The notes under the pieces: generated by a model
What the model saw: the letters and a program-made list of their open reading frames with translations, nothing else
The model's database searches: none
What the model was told of the DNA's origin: nothing
NCBI GenBank assembly: GCA_001931905.2
Contig: MSJI02000930.1
Span: 45,363 to 109,362, forward strand
DNA length: 64,000 bases
DNA from: Cladosporium sp. IMV 00045
Taxonomy: Eukaryota > Ascomycota > Dothideomycetes > Cladosporiales > Cladosporiaceae
Reading direction: 5' to 3'
Made by a program: the position numbers and the translations under genes
In this document: positions 1-10,677 of the stretch, piece by piece
How positions within the stretch are numbered: the stretch's first letter is position 1
Layout of the letters: every line of letters begins with the position of its first letter

Positions 1-234
1 ATGTGGCCGCTTTCGATCGATCCCCGAGCAAATGGTCATGGACCCACAGCAGCTCAACTGCTGATGATAGAGCAGACTCTGCTAGCCGCACGGGCAGTGC
101 TGCGTATCCTTGGTCGGACTCTGAGCATATCGTCGCCTCCATCGAATTGTCCATTACCCACCGCAAGTGCTCACGGCATCATGAACCTGGCGAACCGGAG
201 AGAGCTCCCCTTCCACATGGTTTTGAGTATGCTC

Positions 235-322
235 TTTCTTTTTTTTTTTTTTTNNNNNNNNNNNNNNNNNNNNTTTTTTCTTTTCTTTCTTTCTTTCCTT
301 CCTTCCTTCCTTCTTTCCTTTC
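235..322. repeat. Pyrimidine tract and TTCC microsatellite
   Basis: Poly-T before the gap turns into TTTC and then TTCC repeats after it. It is simple sequence with no coding potential. Confidence 0.85.
254..273. other. Assembly gap (20 Ns)
   Basis: A run of exactly 20 N lies inside a T-rich, then TTCC/TTTC-rich, pyrimidine tract. The gap is probably an unresolved homopolymer, so its true length is unknown, and frames crossing it should be ignored. Confidence 0.97.
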
Positions 323-1094
323 GCAGCAACTAGGGTAACTAGCTCCACCGAGCCGCGGTGCGTCGCGATGAGAAAACTGTGTTGTTTACTCTCCCAGACC
401 GGAAGAGGCTGTCTTCCAGCAGAGGGTTCGAGGGTAAGTGCATCTTGTCGTGTCATGATCTTGCTCTGACGGTGTCCAGGGAATTCCGAACCTTAGCATC
501 GTCGCCACTGGGTCGTTGTGTCGTTCGATCGAGGATGAAGGACGCTTGGTATAGCATGGTGATCGACTTGCGAGGACCACGCGAATGGACTTGCATTGAG
601 CGACAAGTAATCTTGCTAACCGACAGAGGAATATACGGAGACATCCATCAGGGCAATGAGAAGGCGACCTGCGCGAGCAAGACCATGCTGGCCATGGCCT
701 CATGGTACAGGCTATGCTCTACCATGGCCAGCAGGCAGCTTATTCCATCCAAACATCGCTTTTCCCACCAACGCTCAACCGGCTTCTTCGCAGCGTGGCA
801 ACTCGGCTTCTCACGGGTGAATCCCGATGTATTGCAGTTTACTATTCTCCAGCTTCACTCACGCCAGCCACAACATAAAATTCGCGCCAGCTCGCGGTCT
901 CTCCTACACCCACACCACCCTCCCCCCGACATACCTCTCTTGTTCCTCGACAGCAACAAACCAGACACATCGGCTTGTTGCCCTCGCTCTCCTCGTCGTC
1001 TTCGGCATCCTTGTTTCAACACACCTCTCCGCCGCATCCAGCGGAAACGATACAGCAACCTCCAGATCGCCGAGTGCAGTCCTCAGCCGCCACG

Positions 1095-2128
1095 ATGTGC
1101 ATTGGCGTCGATACCATCTGTGCATGCGGACACAAGCACCACAGGATTGTCCTCTGCCTGTACGCGGCCTCTCAAGGCCCTTTCTACATTCCATTCGCGT
1201 GTCTTGATTGGTCTCACCATCAAATCCGAAGCCCTGAGCAGTGTCCCGGGTGTCAGTCCAACGCTAGTCAAGCACCTATTCCGCATCAACAGGCTCCAGC
1301 CCATGCCCATGCAGGCATTCAACAGCAAGCGCCTGCTCTTCCTGCTCCCGCATCTGCTTCTCACACCAACGCTGGCCAAGCACTTGTTTTCAACCAACAA
1401 GCTTCAGGCTATGTTAGTCCGTACGCTCATCAGCAAGCGCCTGCTCTTGCTGCTCCTACATCTGCTTCTCACACCAAGGCTGGCCAAGCACTTGTTTTCA
1501 ACCAACAAGCTTCAGGCTATGTTAGTCCGTACGCTCATCAGCAAGCGCCCGCTCCTGCTGCTCCTGCTGCTCCCGCGTCTGGATACAATACGACTACGCG
1601 CGGGCCAAGCGACATGATGAAGTACAGAGGCAACTCGCCGGAGGGAGAGACCGCTCTGCAGAAGGCCTCGCGCATTGGCCAGATCCTCATGGCGGAGCAA
1701 AAGCAGAAGACCGTCGACGAGATGACGGAGGCTGGGTACGACGTTGCCACCTACGGCATCCGCCCGCTACCCAAGGTCAAAAGTAAGTCTGAACTACCCT
1801 CCCCCCCAACATCTGAAAAACTGCTACTGACCCCTGAGAAGACAGACGCCCAGTCGTCCCCAAGCCCACTCCCCGCCAGACCCCTGGAAGAGCCAGGGCT
1901 GGTACCAACGTCGTCGACCCGCCCTCCCCCACTCCCGCTCCGCGCGCTCCGCCGCCCATGGCACCACAGCCTGCGCTGCCCTCGGATCCTCTGGATCCAA
2001 GCGAATTCCTCGCCCTGGCCGAGGAAATCGAGCAAGACGAGCAGCAGCTCCCTCCTGGAGATGGGGAGATTGAGCAAGAGCTCAATCTCATCGACCAGGA
2101 GATTTTTCGGGAGTTGCTGGGTCTTTGA
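1095..2128 (+). CDS. Hypothetical protein with Cys/His-rich N-terminus and internal 36-aa repeats
   Basis: A family I do not recognise, 325 aa in two exons (1095-1782, 1839-2128). The intron is 56 bp with a GTAAGT donor and a CTACTGAC branch; an acceptor 3 nt further on would also keep the frame. The second exon is read in the frame that gives an acidic tail rich in E, Q and D ending IFRELLGL, not in the longer straight-through frame. Residues 1-55 hold a Cys/His-rich start (CACGHKHH, then CPGC), which could bind metal. The middle is Ala/Pro/Gln-rich and holds two near-identical 36-residue repeats plus the start of a third. The segment after the repeats (SRIGQILMAEQKQ) looks helical. Function unknown; probably nuclear or cytosolic because no signal or membrane segment is visible. 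Confidence 0.65.
1323..1538 (+). repeat. 108-bp tandem repeat inside the coding region
   Basis: Two copies (1323-1430 and 1431-1538) are nearly identical, and a third begins at 1539 before diverging. The period is a multiple of three, so copy changes keep the frame. Each copy encodes an Ala/Pro/Gln stretch followed by NQQASGYVSPYAH. Confidence 0.85.
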
Positions 2129-2204
2129 GCTGGAAGTCGTGAGAATTGTCGAAGATTGTTTAGTTTAGCTGTATTGAAATGATTGAAAAACCCAGTGTGT
2201 TTTA

Positions 2205-3290
2205 CGTGCGTCTCAATGGAACAGTACATGTCCCGATAGGCGGGAATTGATGGTATTTGCATCGATAACTCGGAGAAGCGGTGTTCACAAGACAGGTATC
2301 TCAAGGATACAGTACATGTTGGATAGACGAGAATTGATGGTATTTGCATCGATGGCTCGGAGAAGCCATGAAATGGAAAAAGCTATCTCAGTGGTAAGAA
2401 CCATTGTACAGTGTTTCAAGGCGGAGGGTACTAGCACCATATCTCGGAGAAGCGATGTCCCCAGAACAGGTATCTCAGTGGTGCAGAGCATTCTATAGTA
2501 GATCAAGGCCGAGGATACTTGCACCAATATCTCGGAGAAGGGTTGTTTTGTGAACGGGTATCTCAGTGGTATATATAGTTTTATCGTGTACTAGAGTCGA
2601 GGATACTTGCACCCATACCTCGGAGAAGCGATATTCCTAATAGCAGTTATCTCAATGGTGGAGACCACTTCAAGGTGCATCGAGTTCGATGATATTTGCA
2701 TCGATCTCTCGGAAACACGCTATGCAAAAGGATATCTCATAGGCATTGATGGGGCCACAGTACATCAAGCTGGATGGTATGTGTACCATTGACTTATCGA
2801 GAAATGTGATTTGAAGAGCAGCCATTTCAATGGCATAGGTCAAGACATAGGACACCAAGGCCGATGATACTTGCGCGCGTGCAGAAACACTATTCGAGAT
2901 TCAATTATCTCACTAGGATGGGTCAGGTCACAGTACATCTAAGGTCGGTGATACTGGCATTCCGTGTCATCAGAAAAATGCTATTGAGAAGCAGCAATCT
3001 CAGCGGTATAGCTCAAGGTACAGGAGACCAAAGCCCATTATACTTGCACCGAGAAACGCTGTTCGGAAGATAGCCATCTTAGCGATATGGGTCTTAGCAT
3101 AGTGTTCTAAGGTTCATTATACTTGCCCTTGTGTCTCCGAGAAACGCTATTCGAACAATAAGTCACTATCTCAGCTGCGTGTGTTAAGGTACGGTATACT
3201 AGGGCCGATGGTACTTGCACCAATGCTTCGGAGAAAATCATTCTTTTGAGCTGCTGTTGTCTACTCTAGAAGGATGAGCAGAAACGCTTT
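2205..3290. repeat. Degenerate tandem array, about 88-bp period, 12 units
   Basis: The core TCGGAGAAGCG (or decayed forms such as CCGAGAAACGCT) recurs at about 2271, 2358, 2445, 2533, 2621, 2710, 2798, 2882, 2969, 3050, 3138 and 3229, a spacing of 81-91 bp, mostly 87-88. Between cores each unit keeps a TATCTCAGTGGT-like block, a GTACA block and GATACTTGCACCA. Left units are better conserved than right ones. The array fills the space between the gene ending at 2128 and the 3' end of the pyridoxal kinase gene. No frame runs through it. Its origin is unknown. Confidence 0.85.
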
Positions 3291-3426
3291 GATGGCGATT
3301 CGATACTTCAGGAATGCGCATGGCCCGTCTTGTTTACTAAGCCTTTACCCACCAGAAAATAAGTCTAACACGACTGAATCGAAGCCCTCACGAGACTGAA
3401 ATCTTCCCTCTATGACCTTCCCCTTC

Positions 3427-4783
3427 TCACACCCCCTCACCATCCAAAACGACCGTCCTAGCCTCAAACCCATCCAAACTAGGCGGTTCCCTCAACCACT
3501 TCGCGCCCCTCACGACCCTCACCTCCGCTGCCTTGGTCAACTTCAAATGCCTCGCCGTCTCGACATCCTCCCCCTCCAAACACCCCTCCACATCTCCCCA
3601 AGCAGCAACCTCCCTCTCATACCTCTCCGCCGTATCCTTCAACACCGCATGCATGCTCGCCAAAACCTTCTCCGCCGCCTGCGCAAGCGGGAGATCCTTC
3701 GCCTCCACCTCGTCGCCGCTCAACCAGCTCTGCGTGCCGAGCAAATTCGCTTCCGCGCACGCCTGCCGCAGGCGCGCCACCATCAGCGCGGCGAACATGT
3801 CGCCCGTGCCGGAGAAGAAAATCGGCAGAGACGGGACCGTGATGCGGAAGAGGCGCGGCTTGCCGTCCGACGTGCGCGTGCTGCCTACCACGGACAATTT
3901 GGCTGTGGCGGAGAGGTCTTGCTCCGCGGTGGAAGGGGTGGTTGAAGCTGATGGAGGGAGACGGATAGAAGTTACCAGCACGTGAGGCGGGCCATTGCTG
4001 TGCAGGGCGCGGATGGCGGCGTGCATAGAGGTCAAATCCGAAATGCGCACGTCGGAGAGGAGTTCCGCCTCGAACTGATTGGGGAGGATGAGATCGGCGT
4101 CTTTGAGGAGGGACTTGTAGACTGGCACCGTGTCTTCGTTGACGTAGATGCGCCCGTTGTCGCCCATGACGGGGTCGAGGATCCAGAAGAAACTGCCCGG
4201 GGCGTTTTTGCGGGCGGCCGTGGAGCGCAGGTCGCGGGCGATTTTGCCTACTTCGCTGACCAAGGTGGCGGACGGGCAGTAGCCGGAGAGCAGCACGTCG
4301 AAGTCGTTGAGGTGTGCGTTTTGCAGGCCGGAGTAGAGCGAGGCGACTTCTTCGGGGGTCGATTTGCGGCCGGTGAAGCGCTTGTAGGCTACGTGGTTAC
4401 CTGGGGTGAAGAGGTGTTAGGAGAGATGGTGATTGTCTTGTCTGGGCTGAGGCTTCATTTCTAGGTATCGTACTGTAGTTGACGGTATGGATGGCGGAGA
4501 CCTCGCATCCGAGGGTCTGCATGCAGAATGTGGCCATGGTGTTGCCGACATATCTGGGTGATGTCTTAGCAAGTCTCTATCCGGGAAATTGGCAGCATTG
4601 GATGATATTTTTCTTTGATTTTCTTTTCTTTTGTATTTTTTCCCGAGCTGGCAGGTAACGACTTACCCGGATGTGACCTTGCTTTCGTTGTTAGCGATCG
4701 ACTGAGTATCTCATGAGGTGGGAGTCACCCACATGGCTGGCAACAGCCAGGACATGAGTCTCTGGCACTTCTGTTTCGACCAT
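3427..4783 (-). CDS. BUD16: Pyridoxal kinase (vitamin B6 salvage)
   Basis: Phosphorylates pyridoxal, pyridoxine and pyridoxamine with ATP in the cytosol. The model has four exons on the minus strand (4733-4783, 4667-4677, 4474-4553, 3427-4400) giving 371 aa. The second exon is only 11 nt and encodes part of the SHVTSGYVGN substrate loop, which matches the conserved SHVxxGYVGN of the family. Further family motifs are TVNYSNHVAY, LDPVMGDNG, NQFEAELLS and the ribokinase-fold GTGDMFAALM near the C-terminus, whose Asp is the expected catalytic base. Length is slightly above usual. The start ATG follows from MVETEVPETHVLAVASHV aligning with the family N-terminus. It is divergent from the dynamitin gene, with 434 bp between the ATGs. 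Confidence 0.93.
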
Positions 4784-5217
4784 TGATGGTAAACGTCGAT
4801 TAATTCGGGGAAATTGAGGCGTCAGATAATTTTGAAATGTAGGAAAGTTCTTGATTCTATGTGCAAATGTTCGATTGTATGTAACGTTACTCATCCTTCC
4901 TTGCTTTGCTGGGTTCCAAACCCTCTGCTGTCAAAAAAGTGGAGGATGAAGTCAAATCACTGAGCCGAGCAAGGGTTAGGGTTGAGCTTTCGTGGATTGA
5001 ACGTCCCCGTTTGTTTGAATCAATACAACTTTACCACTTTCCACATACCACGTACCTCACAGAGCTAGGCAACTTTTCGCTCTACAAAATCTATCGCATT
5101 GAAGAGCACACCTGAAATCGACCAAGACCGAATCTCCCACCAAACAAAACAACACAAACCAGCCTCCAAAGAGCAGCAAACCTCCAAACTGCCACCCCTC
5201 AACCACACCCAACCCCA
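4784..5217. promoter_or_regulatory. Divergent promoter region between pyridoxal kinase and dynamitin
   Basis: This 434-bp gap separates two head-to-head start codons and must hold both promoters. It is AT-rich on the left and CA-rich close to the dynamitin start. I see no clear TATA box. Confidence 0.5.
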
Positions 5218-6426
5218 ATGGCCGCACCCTCCCGCCTCGCCGCCCTACCAGGCTACGACACCGCCCCGGACGTCTACGAAACCCCCGACCTGACAGACGA
5301 CACCTCGACCACACAGCGCACCGCCTCCGGGCCCTCAGAAGACGACGATGAAGAATCCGACTCCTCCACCTCCGCAACCACCGACTCCGCAGATTCCAGC
5401 GCCAGCGAGAGCGGTGGCGTCGTTTCCCGCCGCCGTCTGAAACCGAGCTCGGCGCGCGAGCGCTTCACGCGCGAGGGCAAGGGCGTGGAAGTCAGGGGTG
5501 GGAGGTTTGGGGATCGCGTGGGCGGACTGGGCGCGAGGGGGTATAGGGTTGGGAACTCGGGAAGGTCAGAGGGGGAGGAGAGTTTGAGCGAGAGGGTGGC
5601 GAGGTTGAGGAGGGAGGTGGAGGAGTGTAAGGTTTTGGCGGAGAAGGAGGGGGCTGAGGTTGGTGGTGGGGAGGGCGATATGGAGGGTTTGAGGAGGGTG
5701 TTGGAGGGGCTGGAGGTGGGGAAGGGGAGGGAGGTGAAGGTTTTGGAGAACGAGGAGGTGGATGGCCAGGATGGCGTGGAGAAGGAGGATAGGAGTAAAG
5801 GCGTAGCGGAGTTTGACGCGCGACTGAGCGTGTTGGAGAAGAGCTTGGGGTTGACGAGTCTGGATACCGGAGCCCCGGAGACACCACTTCTGCCTTCTCT
5901 CGCTCTTCTTGATCGCCAGTTCGGCGCTCTCATGAGCGCGTCCTCGCTCGCAGGCCTCGAAGCCGCCAGCGGACGGATCAGGAAACTCAGAGAAGAAGCC
6001 GAAGAGTTCTCCTCCCTCACATTCACAACGACTACAGAGCCGGCACCAGCACAAGAGCAAAACGGCACGCACACGCCCACACCCGAGAGTTCTCAGCCTG
6101 CCCTCGCGCCCTCGGACATCGAGAAACTGCGCTCCCTACACGCTCTCCTGCCTACACTGCAATCCCTGTCGCCCACCGTTCCCGCTCTGCTCGATCGCCT
6201 GCGCAGTCTACACACGCTGCACACGGGCGCCGCGAGCGCCGCGGGGGAACTGGAGGATCTGGAGCGCAGGCAGGAGGAGTTCGAGAAGGAGCTCAAGGAT
6301 TGGCGGGAGGGGTTGGAGAGGGTCGAGAAAGCGGTCAGGGAGGCGAATGAGGCGAATGGGAGAAATGGCAGTTTCGTGCAGGGGTGGGTGAAAGAGGTGG
6401 AGGGGAGGATGGCTAAGCTTGGGTGA
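5218..6426 (+). CDS. JNM1: Dynactin subunit 2 (dynamitin, p50)
   Basis: A structural subunit of dynactin, the cofactor that links dynein to cargo and microtubules. The 402-aa intronless protein begins with the family signature LPGYDTAPDVYETPDL (residues 9-24), followed by an acidic Ser/Asp-rich low-complexity stretch. From about residue 115 it is dominated by heptad-like helices (ERVARLRREVEECK, DIEKLRSLHALLPTLQ, EDLERRQEEFEKELKDW), expected for a protein that multimerises by coiled coils. Length is typical of dynamitins. Context is divergent from pyridoxal kinase and upstream of another coiled-coil gene on the same strand. The middle is strongly G-rich on the coding strand, which produces long shadow frames opposite. 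Confidence 0.9.
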   Translation: MAAPSRLAALPGYDTAPDVYETPDLTDDTSTTQRTASGPSEDDDEESDSSTSATTDSADSSASESGGVVSRRRLKPSSARERFTREGKGVEVRGGRFGDRVGGLGARGYRVGNSGRSEGEESLSERVARLRREVEECKVLAEKEGAEVGGGEGDMEGLRRVLEGLEVGKGREVKVLENEEVDGQDGVEKEDRSKGVAEFDARLSVLEKSLGLTSLDTGAPETPLLPSLALLDRQFGALMSASSLAGLEAASGRIRKLREEAEEFSSLTFTTTTEPAPAQEQNGTHTPTPESSQPALAPSDIEKLRSLHALLPTLQSLSPTVPALLDRLRSLHTLHTGAASAAGELEDLERRQEEFEKELKDWREGLERVEKAVREANEANGRNGSFVQGWVKEVEGRMAKLG

Positions 6427-7041
6427 TGGGTTTCTTGTGGGATTGTGTTGAAGTTTCTTTCTTTTTTGTTTCTTCCTCTACTGCATTGTGGTGAGATAGC
6501 ATTATACCAATTTTTTCTGTTTGGTCTTCAAGCTTTGGGCATTGAATGAGAGAAGGATCGTGACGGTCTTGATGAAAAGCGTTCTCCTGCAGGCTTGATG
6601 CCCGTGAATATCACAGAACTCTCGTTTTCGATTTTCGATTTTCGAACTGTCCTCCAATTACAGTGAAATAATGGAAACGATTCGGACTTTCAATTGTACA
6701 AACACGAGTACCTGGTGTCAGACGCTGACTTGTCAATGGCCTTCGCGATCGACAATGATAAATTATCAAAAGCCGCAAAGTGCTCCACGCGCTGTTTTGG
6801 CCCAACCCCACAAACAAACCAATGCCCCTTCCCTTCACACCTACAACTTCACTCCTGCAATCTGCAGCAACACCGGACAGATCAACCCTGGAAAATATAA
6901 AAGACCAAAAAGAAAAACAAGAAAAGATTAAAACTCATCATCAAACCCACACTCCACAAAACCATTCACCAACCACAAAGGGCAAAAAGGCTGCCAAAAA
7001 CAATCTCACCAGCACCAAACATACCCCCCTAAATCGCCAGG
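6427..7041. other. Intergenic region
   Basis: About 600 bp between two genes on the same strand. It holds the 3' flank of dynamitin and an A-rich, AAAC-rich stretch (6890-7030) that is probably the leader of the next gene. No gene is supported. Confidence 0.5.
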
Positions 7042-8406
7042 ATGGAACCCTCACCCCCAAACCCAATGGCAACCTGCCCTATCCCCTCCGTCACCCCCGC
7101 CTTAGAACCCTACATCCTCCCCCGGTCCCTCGTCCTCTCCATCCGGCAATCCCTGCACTCTCACCTAGAACGCCAGCTCCGTCTGGAAAACGCCGCCACA
7201 CTCTCCCCCGCCAACGCCGCAGACCCGCCTCTCACGCAGACGCTGGCGGCCGAACCGCCGGCGAGTCTGACGGGTGTGAGGGGCGCGTATTGGCGTGCTT
7301 TGAGGGCGCATCAGGTCGCGAGGGAGAGGTTTGAGGGGTTGAGGGCTGAGCTGGATGGGGTTGTTGGAAGTCTTGACGAGGGGAGTGGGAAGTGGGAGGG
7401 AGATGGTGGGAGTGTGGGGGAGGGGTTGTTGCCATTGGTCAGAGCGAGGGAGGCGAGGAGAAGACTGGGGGTTGTGGAGAGGGCGGTGGAGGGTGTGGAA
7501 GCGCAGGGGACGGGGGTTGTGGGGGCGAAGGTTGATGAGGTCGTCAAGAGGGCTGTGGGGGAGGTTCCTGTTTTACCAAGTCAGAGGGGGGTTGGTGGGG
7601 TTGGTGGTGGTAGGGAGGAGGGTGAGCGGAGGATGGTCGAGTTGAAGAAAGCGGTTCTCAGCGCTCAGGCTTTGATTGCGAAGTGTGCTGAGGACGGAGC
7701 AGGCGTGGGTGTCCGAGGCGGTGGGAAATCGGAGCTGTATGCGCTGCAGCAAGCGAGGAACGAACTGATCGGATGGATTGAGAAGCAACTCGCTCTGATC
7801 GGGGAGGGCCAAGCCTCAGCCCAAGAAGACGAGGAAACGCTGCTCTCCCCTCGCAAAACCGACACGGAAGAACGGCAAAACCCCCCTCTCACCAACGACG
7901 AAATCACCAATCTCTACACCACCTACCTCACAGCGCGCCGCAATCTCCTCACCACCCTCCAACAACCCCCCTCATCCATCACCACCCTCTCCAACCCCCC
8001 CTCCTCCCCTCCCCAAGCCCGATCCTCAACCTCCACCGACCCCCAGACAGCAGCATCCGCATCCGCAGCCCTCCTCCTCCCCTACATCACGCCCCTCCTG
8101 TCCAGCGCATCCCACGAGAAAACCCTCCTCGACCTCTCCGCCTACCAACGCCGGCACCTCGGCGCCTCAGAAACCTCATCCGAGCACCTCATGCGCCGCC
8201 TCGCCGACGAAAGCCACCTGGTCCACCCTGGCGCTTCGAGGGGGAGAGACTGGACCGCTGCTGCGGAGGAGGCGGGGGAGGGGACGAGGGAGTTTGTGCT
8301 GGAGAGGGCGAGGGTGGGGGAGCGGTGGGAGGGGGAAGCGGCGGGTTGGTTGAAGAAAGTGGAGGGCGTGGTGGGGGAGTTGGAGGGGGTCGTTGGACGG
8401 GTGTGA
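7042..8406 (+). CDS. Hypothetical coiled-coil protein
   Basis: A 454-aa intronless frame with strong codon structure, but a family I cannot name. The N-terminus (PALEPYILPRSLVLSIRQSL) is followed by alternating helical segments and Gly/Glu-rich linkers; residues 85-165 and the last 60 residues look like coiled coil. There is no signal peptide, no membrane segment and no enzymatic motif. Neighbouring dynamitin on the same strand and having similar helical character, it could be a cytoskeletal or spindle-associated subunit, but that rests only on helical content and position. The G-rich composition of the coding strand matches that of the dynamitin gene. The start at 7042 has a purine-rich context (CAGGATGG). 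Confidence 0.7.
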   Translation: MEPSPPNPMATCPIPSVTPALEPYILPRSLVLSIRQSLHSHLERQLRLENAATLSPANAADPPLTQTLAAEPPASLTGVRGAYWRALRAHQVARERFEGLRAELDGVVGSLDEGSGKWEGDGGSVGEGLLPLVRAREARRRLGVVERAVEGVEAQGTGVVGAKVDEVVKRAVGEVPVLPSQRGVGGVGGGREEGERRMVELKKAVLSAQALIAKCAEDGAGVGVRGGGKSELYALQQARNELIGWIEKQLALIGEGQASAQEDEETLLSPRKTDTEERQNPPLTNDEITNLYTTYLTARRNLLTTLQQPPSSITTLSNPPSSPPQARSSTSTDPQTAASASAALLLPYITPLLSSASHEKTLLDLSAYQRRHLGASETSSEHLMRRLADESHLVHPGASRGRDWTAAAEEAGEGTREFVLERARVGERWEGEAAGWLKKVEGVVGELEGVVGRV

Positions 8407-9430
8407 TGTGGAAATGCGTGTTTGGGTTGGACCTTTCTTTTTGTCGGTGAGATTAGGGGTTCGGAGTGGGCGGAGCGGATTCGTACTTTGAAGCGAGGAG
8501 ATGGCTTTGTAAAGCGGAAGAGATGTAGATTAAGTAAATACCTCATCACTCTCAGTAATAAACAGTAAAATATAAATCACCCCCACGAGTCGCACCGCCG
8601 CGACGTGCCGTAGCAGACAGTCTCGCGACGTCCGCCGAACAAAGTCCTGTACCGCAGCGAGCGGGTGCATTTCCCAGCACCCAACCCTGCCTGCCTGCGG
8701 TCCTTGCAAGTGCTTTTCGGAGGAGAAAAAGAAGCAGGGAAGGGCGTCTCGGTACATAAGCTACCATCAAACCGCCGCATCCACGAAGGCAAACGGGGGG
8801 AGTGCATGTTGCGCCAGAAAGGGAAGGTTGTGGATGCATTTGAGAGATGAGTGGGAGCACAAGGGAGGAAGGCATCGAGTAGATAGTTAAGGTACGTACG
8901 GGTGGTGAGTTTCAAATGGGGAAAAGTCAAGTAGCTTTAATTGCTAACGAACGATCATCGGCTTCTTTTTTTTTTTCCCTTTCTTTTTTTTTTCTTTTTT
9001 CCTTTCCCACATGAAGGAAACGATGTACGAAGGAGAAAGGCAAAAGGAAGGTCTCATCACTGGATTCCACATCATTCGAATGCCAAGGGTATGCCAAAAG
9101 TCAAAGGTAGGTGTGGTAAGGGGTGTATTTAAGGTAGGTATGCGTTCTCTGCCGTGTACGAAACGCCCGGATTCACCATCGCTGGAAAAACACAATGCTA
9201 TTAAAAACAAGCAACGAATGCTCTCCTTGTCGACGCCGTGCTCAATGCGTGCAAATGCGAATGCGTTCTCGCTTCGTCTCGCGTCGTGTCATTTCATCTT
9301 AAGTCGTGTCTTGTCGTGACCTATCATCGTCGTTCGTTGCCGTCGTTTTCGATCTCCCAATCTTGCCTTCCATTCAAATCTTCGCTTCGGAAGCGTCTCT
9401 CCCTGCCCTGTCTTCGCATCTTCACATCAC
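8407..9430. other. Intergenic region between convergent genes
   Basis: About 1 kb between two converging stop codons. It carries a T-rich tract (about 8963-9005), probable 3' UTR sequence and short frames without recognisable content. I see no gene. Confidence 0.5.
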
Positions 9431-10677
9431 TCAAAGATCATTATACCCCAGAATCCTCTTATCCAGCCCCTTGTCGGCGACGGCCCAGGACCAGGCGCGG
9501 CCGGCCTCGCCGCCGAAAAGGCTTTCGGGCGAGGACGACTTCTCCAGCATGCCGTCCTTCTCCATCGACTTCATCTCGTGGCCCGTGGTGTAGGTGAGGA
9601 AGTGCTCGAAGTCCTTGTCTTCGAGGGCGAGGGCGTTGCCGGTGATGCCTATTCCGTGGTTAGTAATCTTTGGTTTGTTTCTTTTCTGGGACTTTCGTTG
9701 TTTTACACACCATGGCAGAGACAGGGCTCTTTCGTGAGGAGACCCCGTTCCTTGACGCATTCACGCCCGCTCGCGATGGCCTTGTTGATCTTCTCTTCCA
9801 AGTTGGGGAAATGCTGCTTCACGCTGACGAGACTGTTGACGACACCCGGGGCGCCGTGGCAGACCTGCACCAAGCGATCCTTCTCCGGCGGGATGCTGCT
9901 GGGCCAGTTGCCCGTTTCGTACTGGTAGGTGAGCAGCACGGCGAGGTCGGCCTCGACTTTGGCCGCGTACTTTTTCGGGTCGGTCAGGACGACCTGGGTG
10001 ATGATGCCGATGGCGCCGTGGATGGCGCCCACGTACGTCTTGCCGTGCCACTTCCACGGCCGCGGCGAGTCGAGGATGGCGTCGACGACGTCGTCCTGCG
10101 TGTCCGTGATGAGCTGCAGGGTCTTGGCGTCGTCGACGAACGACGCCTTCACGAGGCGCAGCAGGTAGAGGTAGCCCGCGCGGCCGTACAGGAACTCGTT
10201 CTCCGTCTCCGGCTCCAGAACTTCGGCCGAGTAGTCGCACAGGTTGCCCACCATGTCCACATCCTTGCTCGTCGCGGCGCCGATGGCCAGCAAAGCCAGA
10301 ATGTCGTCTGTGACGCCGCACTTGCCTGGCTTCGGGCCGGGGTAGTCTCCTATCGTGTCCTGTGCTTGCTTGAGGTAGGCTGCGGACCAGGTGCCTAGCA
10401 GCTGGCCTTCGATTTCGAGGTCGTCGTAGAGTTGCTGCAGGATCAGGAATGTGTAGGCCACGCTGACTGGCCCTTTGAACAGGCCGCCGGAGGGTCGGAT
10501 GCTCGCGGGTGGGTGGTCGTTGACCAGGCGGTTGAGGGAGGCTTTGAGTTGTTTGTATGGATCTGCTCGAGTTCGGGCTGTTAGCATGTGTATTGTTGTG
10601 AGAAATGGCGTGGTGGAAGTGTGAGGAAACCCACCTCTGCTCGCCAGCGGCGCGTCGTTCTTGAAGTATCGTGGCAT
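9431..10677 (-). CDS. LanC-like protein
   Basis: Eukaryotic relative of bacterial lanthionine cyclases. Characterised animal members (LANCL) bind glutathione and add it to dehydroamino acids in damaged proteins; whether fungal members do the same is inference. Three exons (10635-10677, 9711-10562, 9431-9648) give 370 aa, close to the family length. The alpha-toroid repeats with GxxG turns are visible (GRAGYLYLLRL, GAIHGAIGIITQVV). The zinc site is complete: Cys in CHGAPGVVNS, then Cys-His in PCLCHGITGNA, the latter split by the second intron. Introns have GTGGGT and GTGTGT donors. No signal peptide, so probably cytosolic. It converges with the coiled-coil gene to its left. Confidence 0.9.

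Larger units (their letters stand above)
1..1094. other. Left flank without a supported gene
   Basis: Several open frames overlap here in different phases, but none has a recognisable domain, and the longest runs out of frame through the real gene that starts at 1095. The stretch holds an assembly gap, a pyrimidine tract and a perfect 12-bp inverted repeat (686-697 against 722-733, 24-nt loop). The CT-rich sequence from about 850 to 1080 is likely the promoter and leader of the gene at 1095. Confidence 0.5.

Noticed and set aside
358..1617. A 419-codon plus-strand frame
   Set aside because: It overlaps the gene starting at 1095 in another phase, has biased low-complexity translation and no domain; the overlap is a by-product of the 108-bp repeats having no stops in several frames.
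2205..3290. Array units as tRNA genes or tRNA-derived SINEs
   Set aside because: TATCTCAGTGGT resembles a pol III A box and the unit length fits, but no B box or cloverleaf pairing is found at the right distance.
2205..3290. CRISPR-like array
   Set aside because: Repeats are degenerate over their whole 88-bp length with no spacer/repeat division, and the genome is eukaryotic.
5274..6080. Long minus-strand frames opposite dynamitin
   Set aside because: Shadows caused by strong strand asymmetry of the G-rich coding strand; the plus strand has the dynamitin signature.
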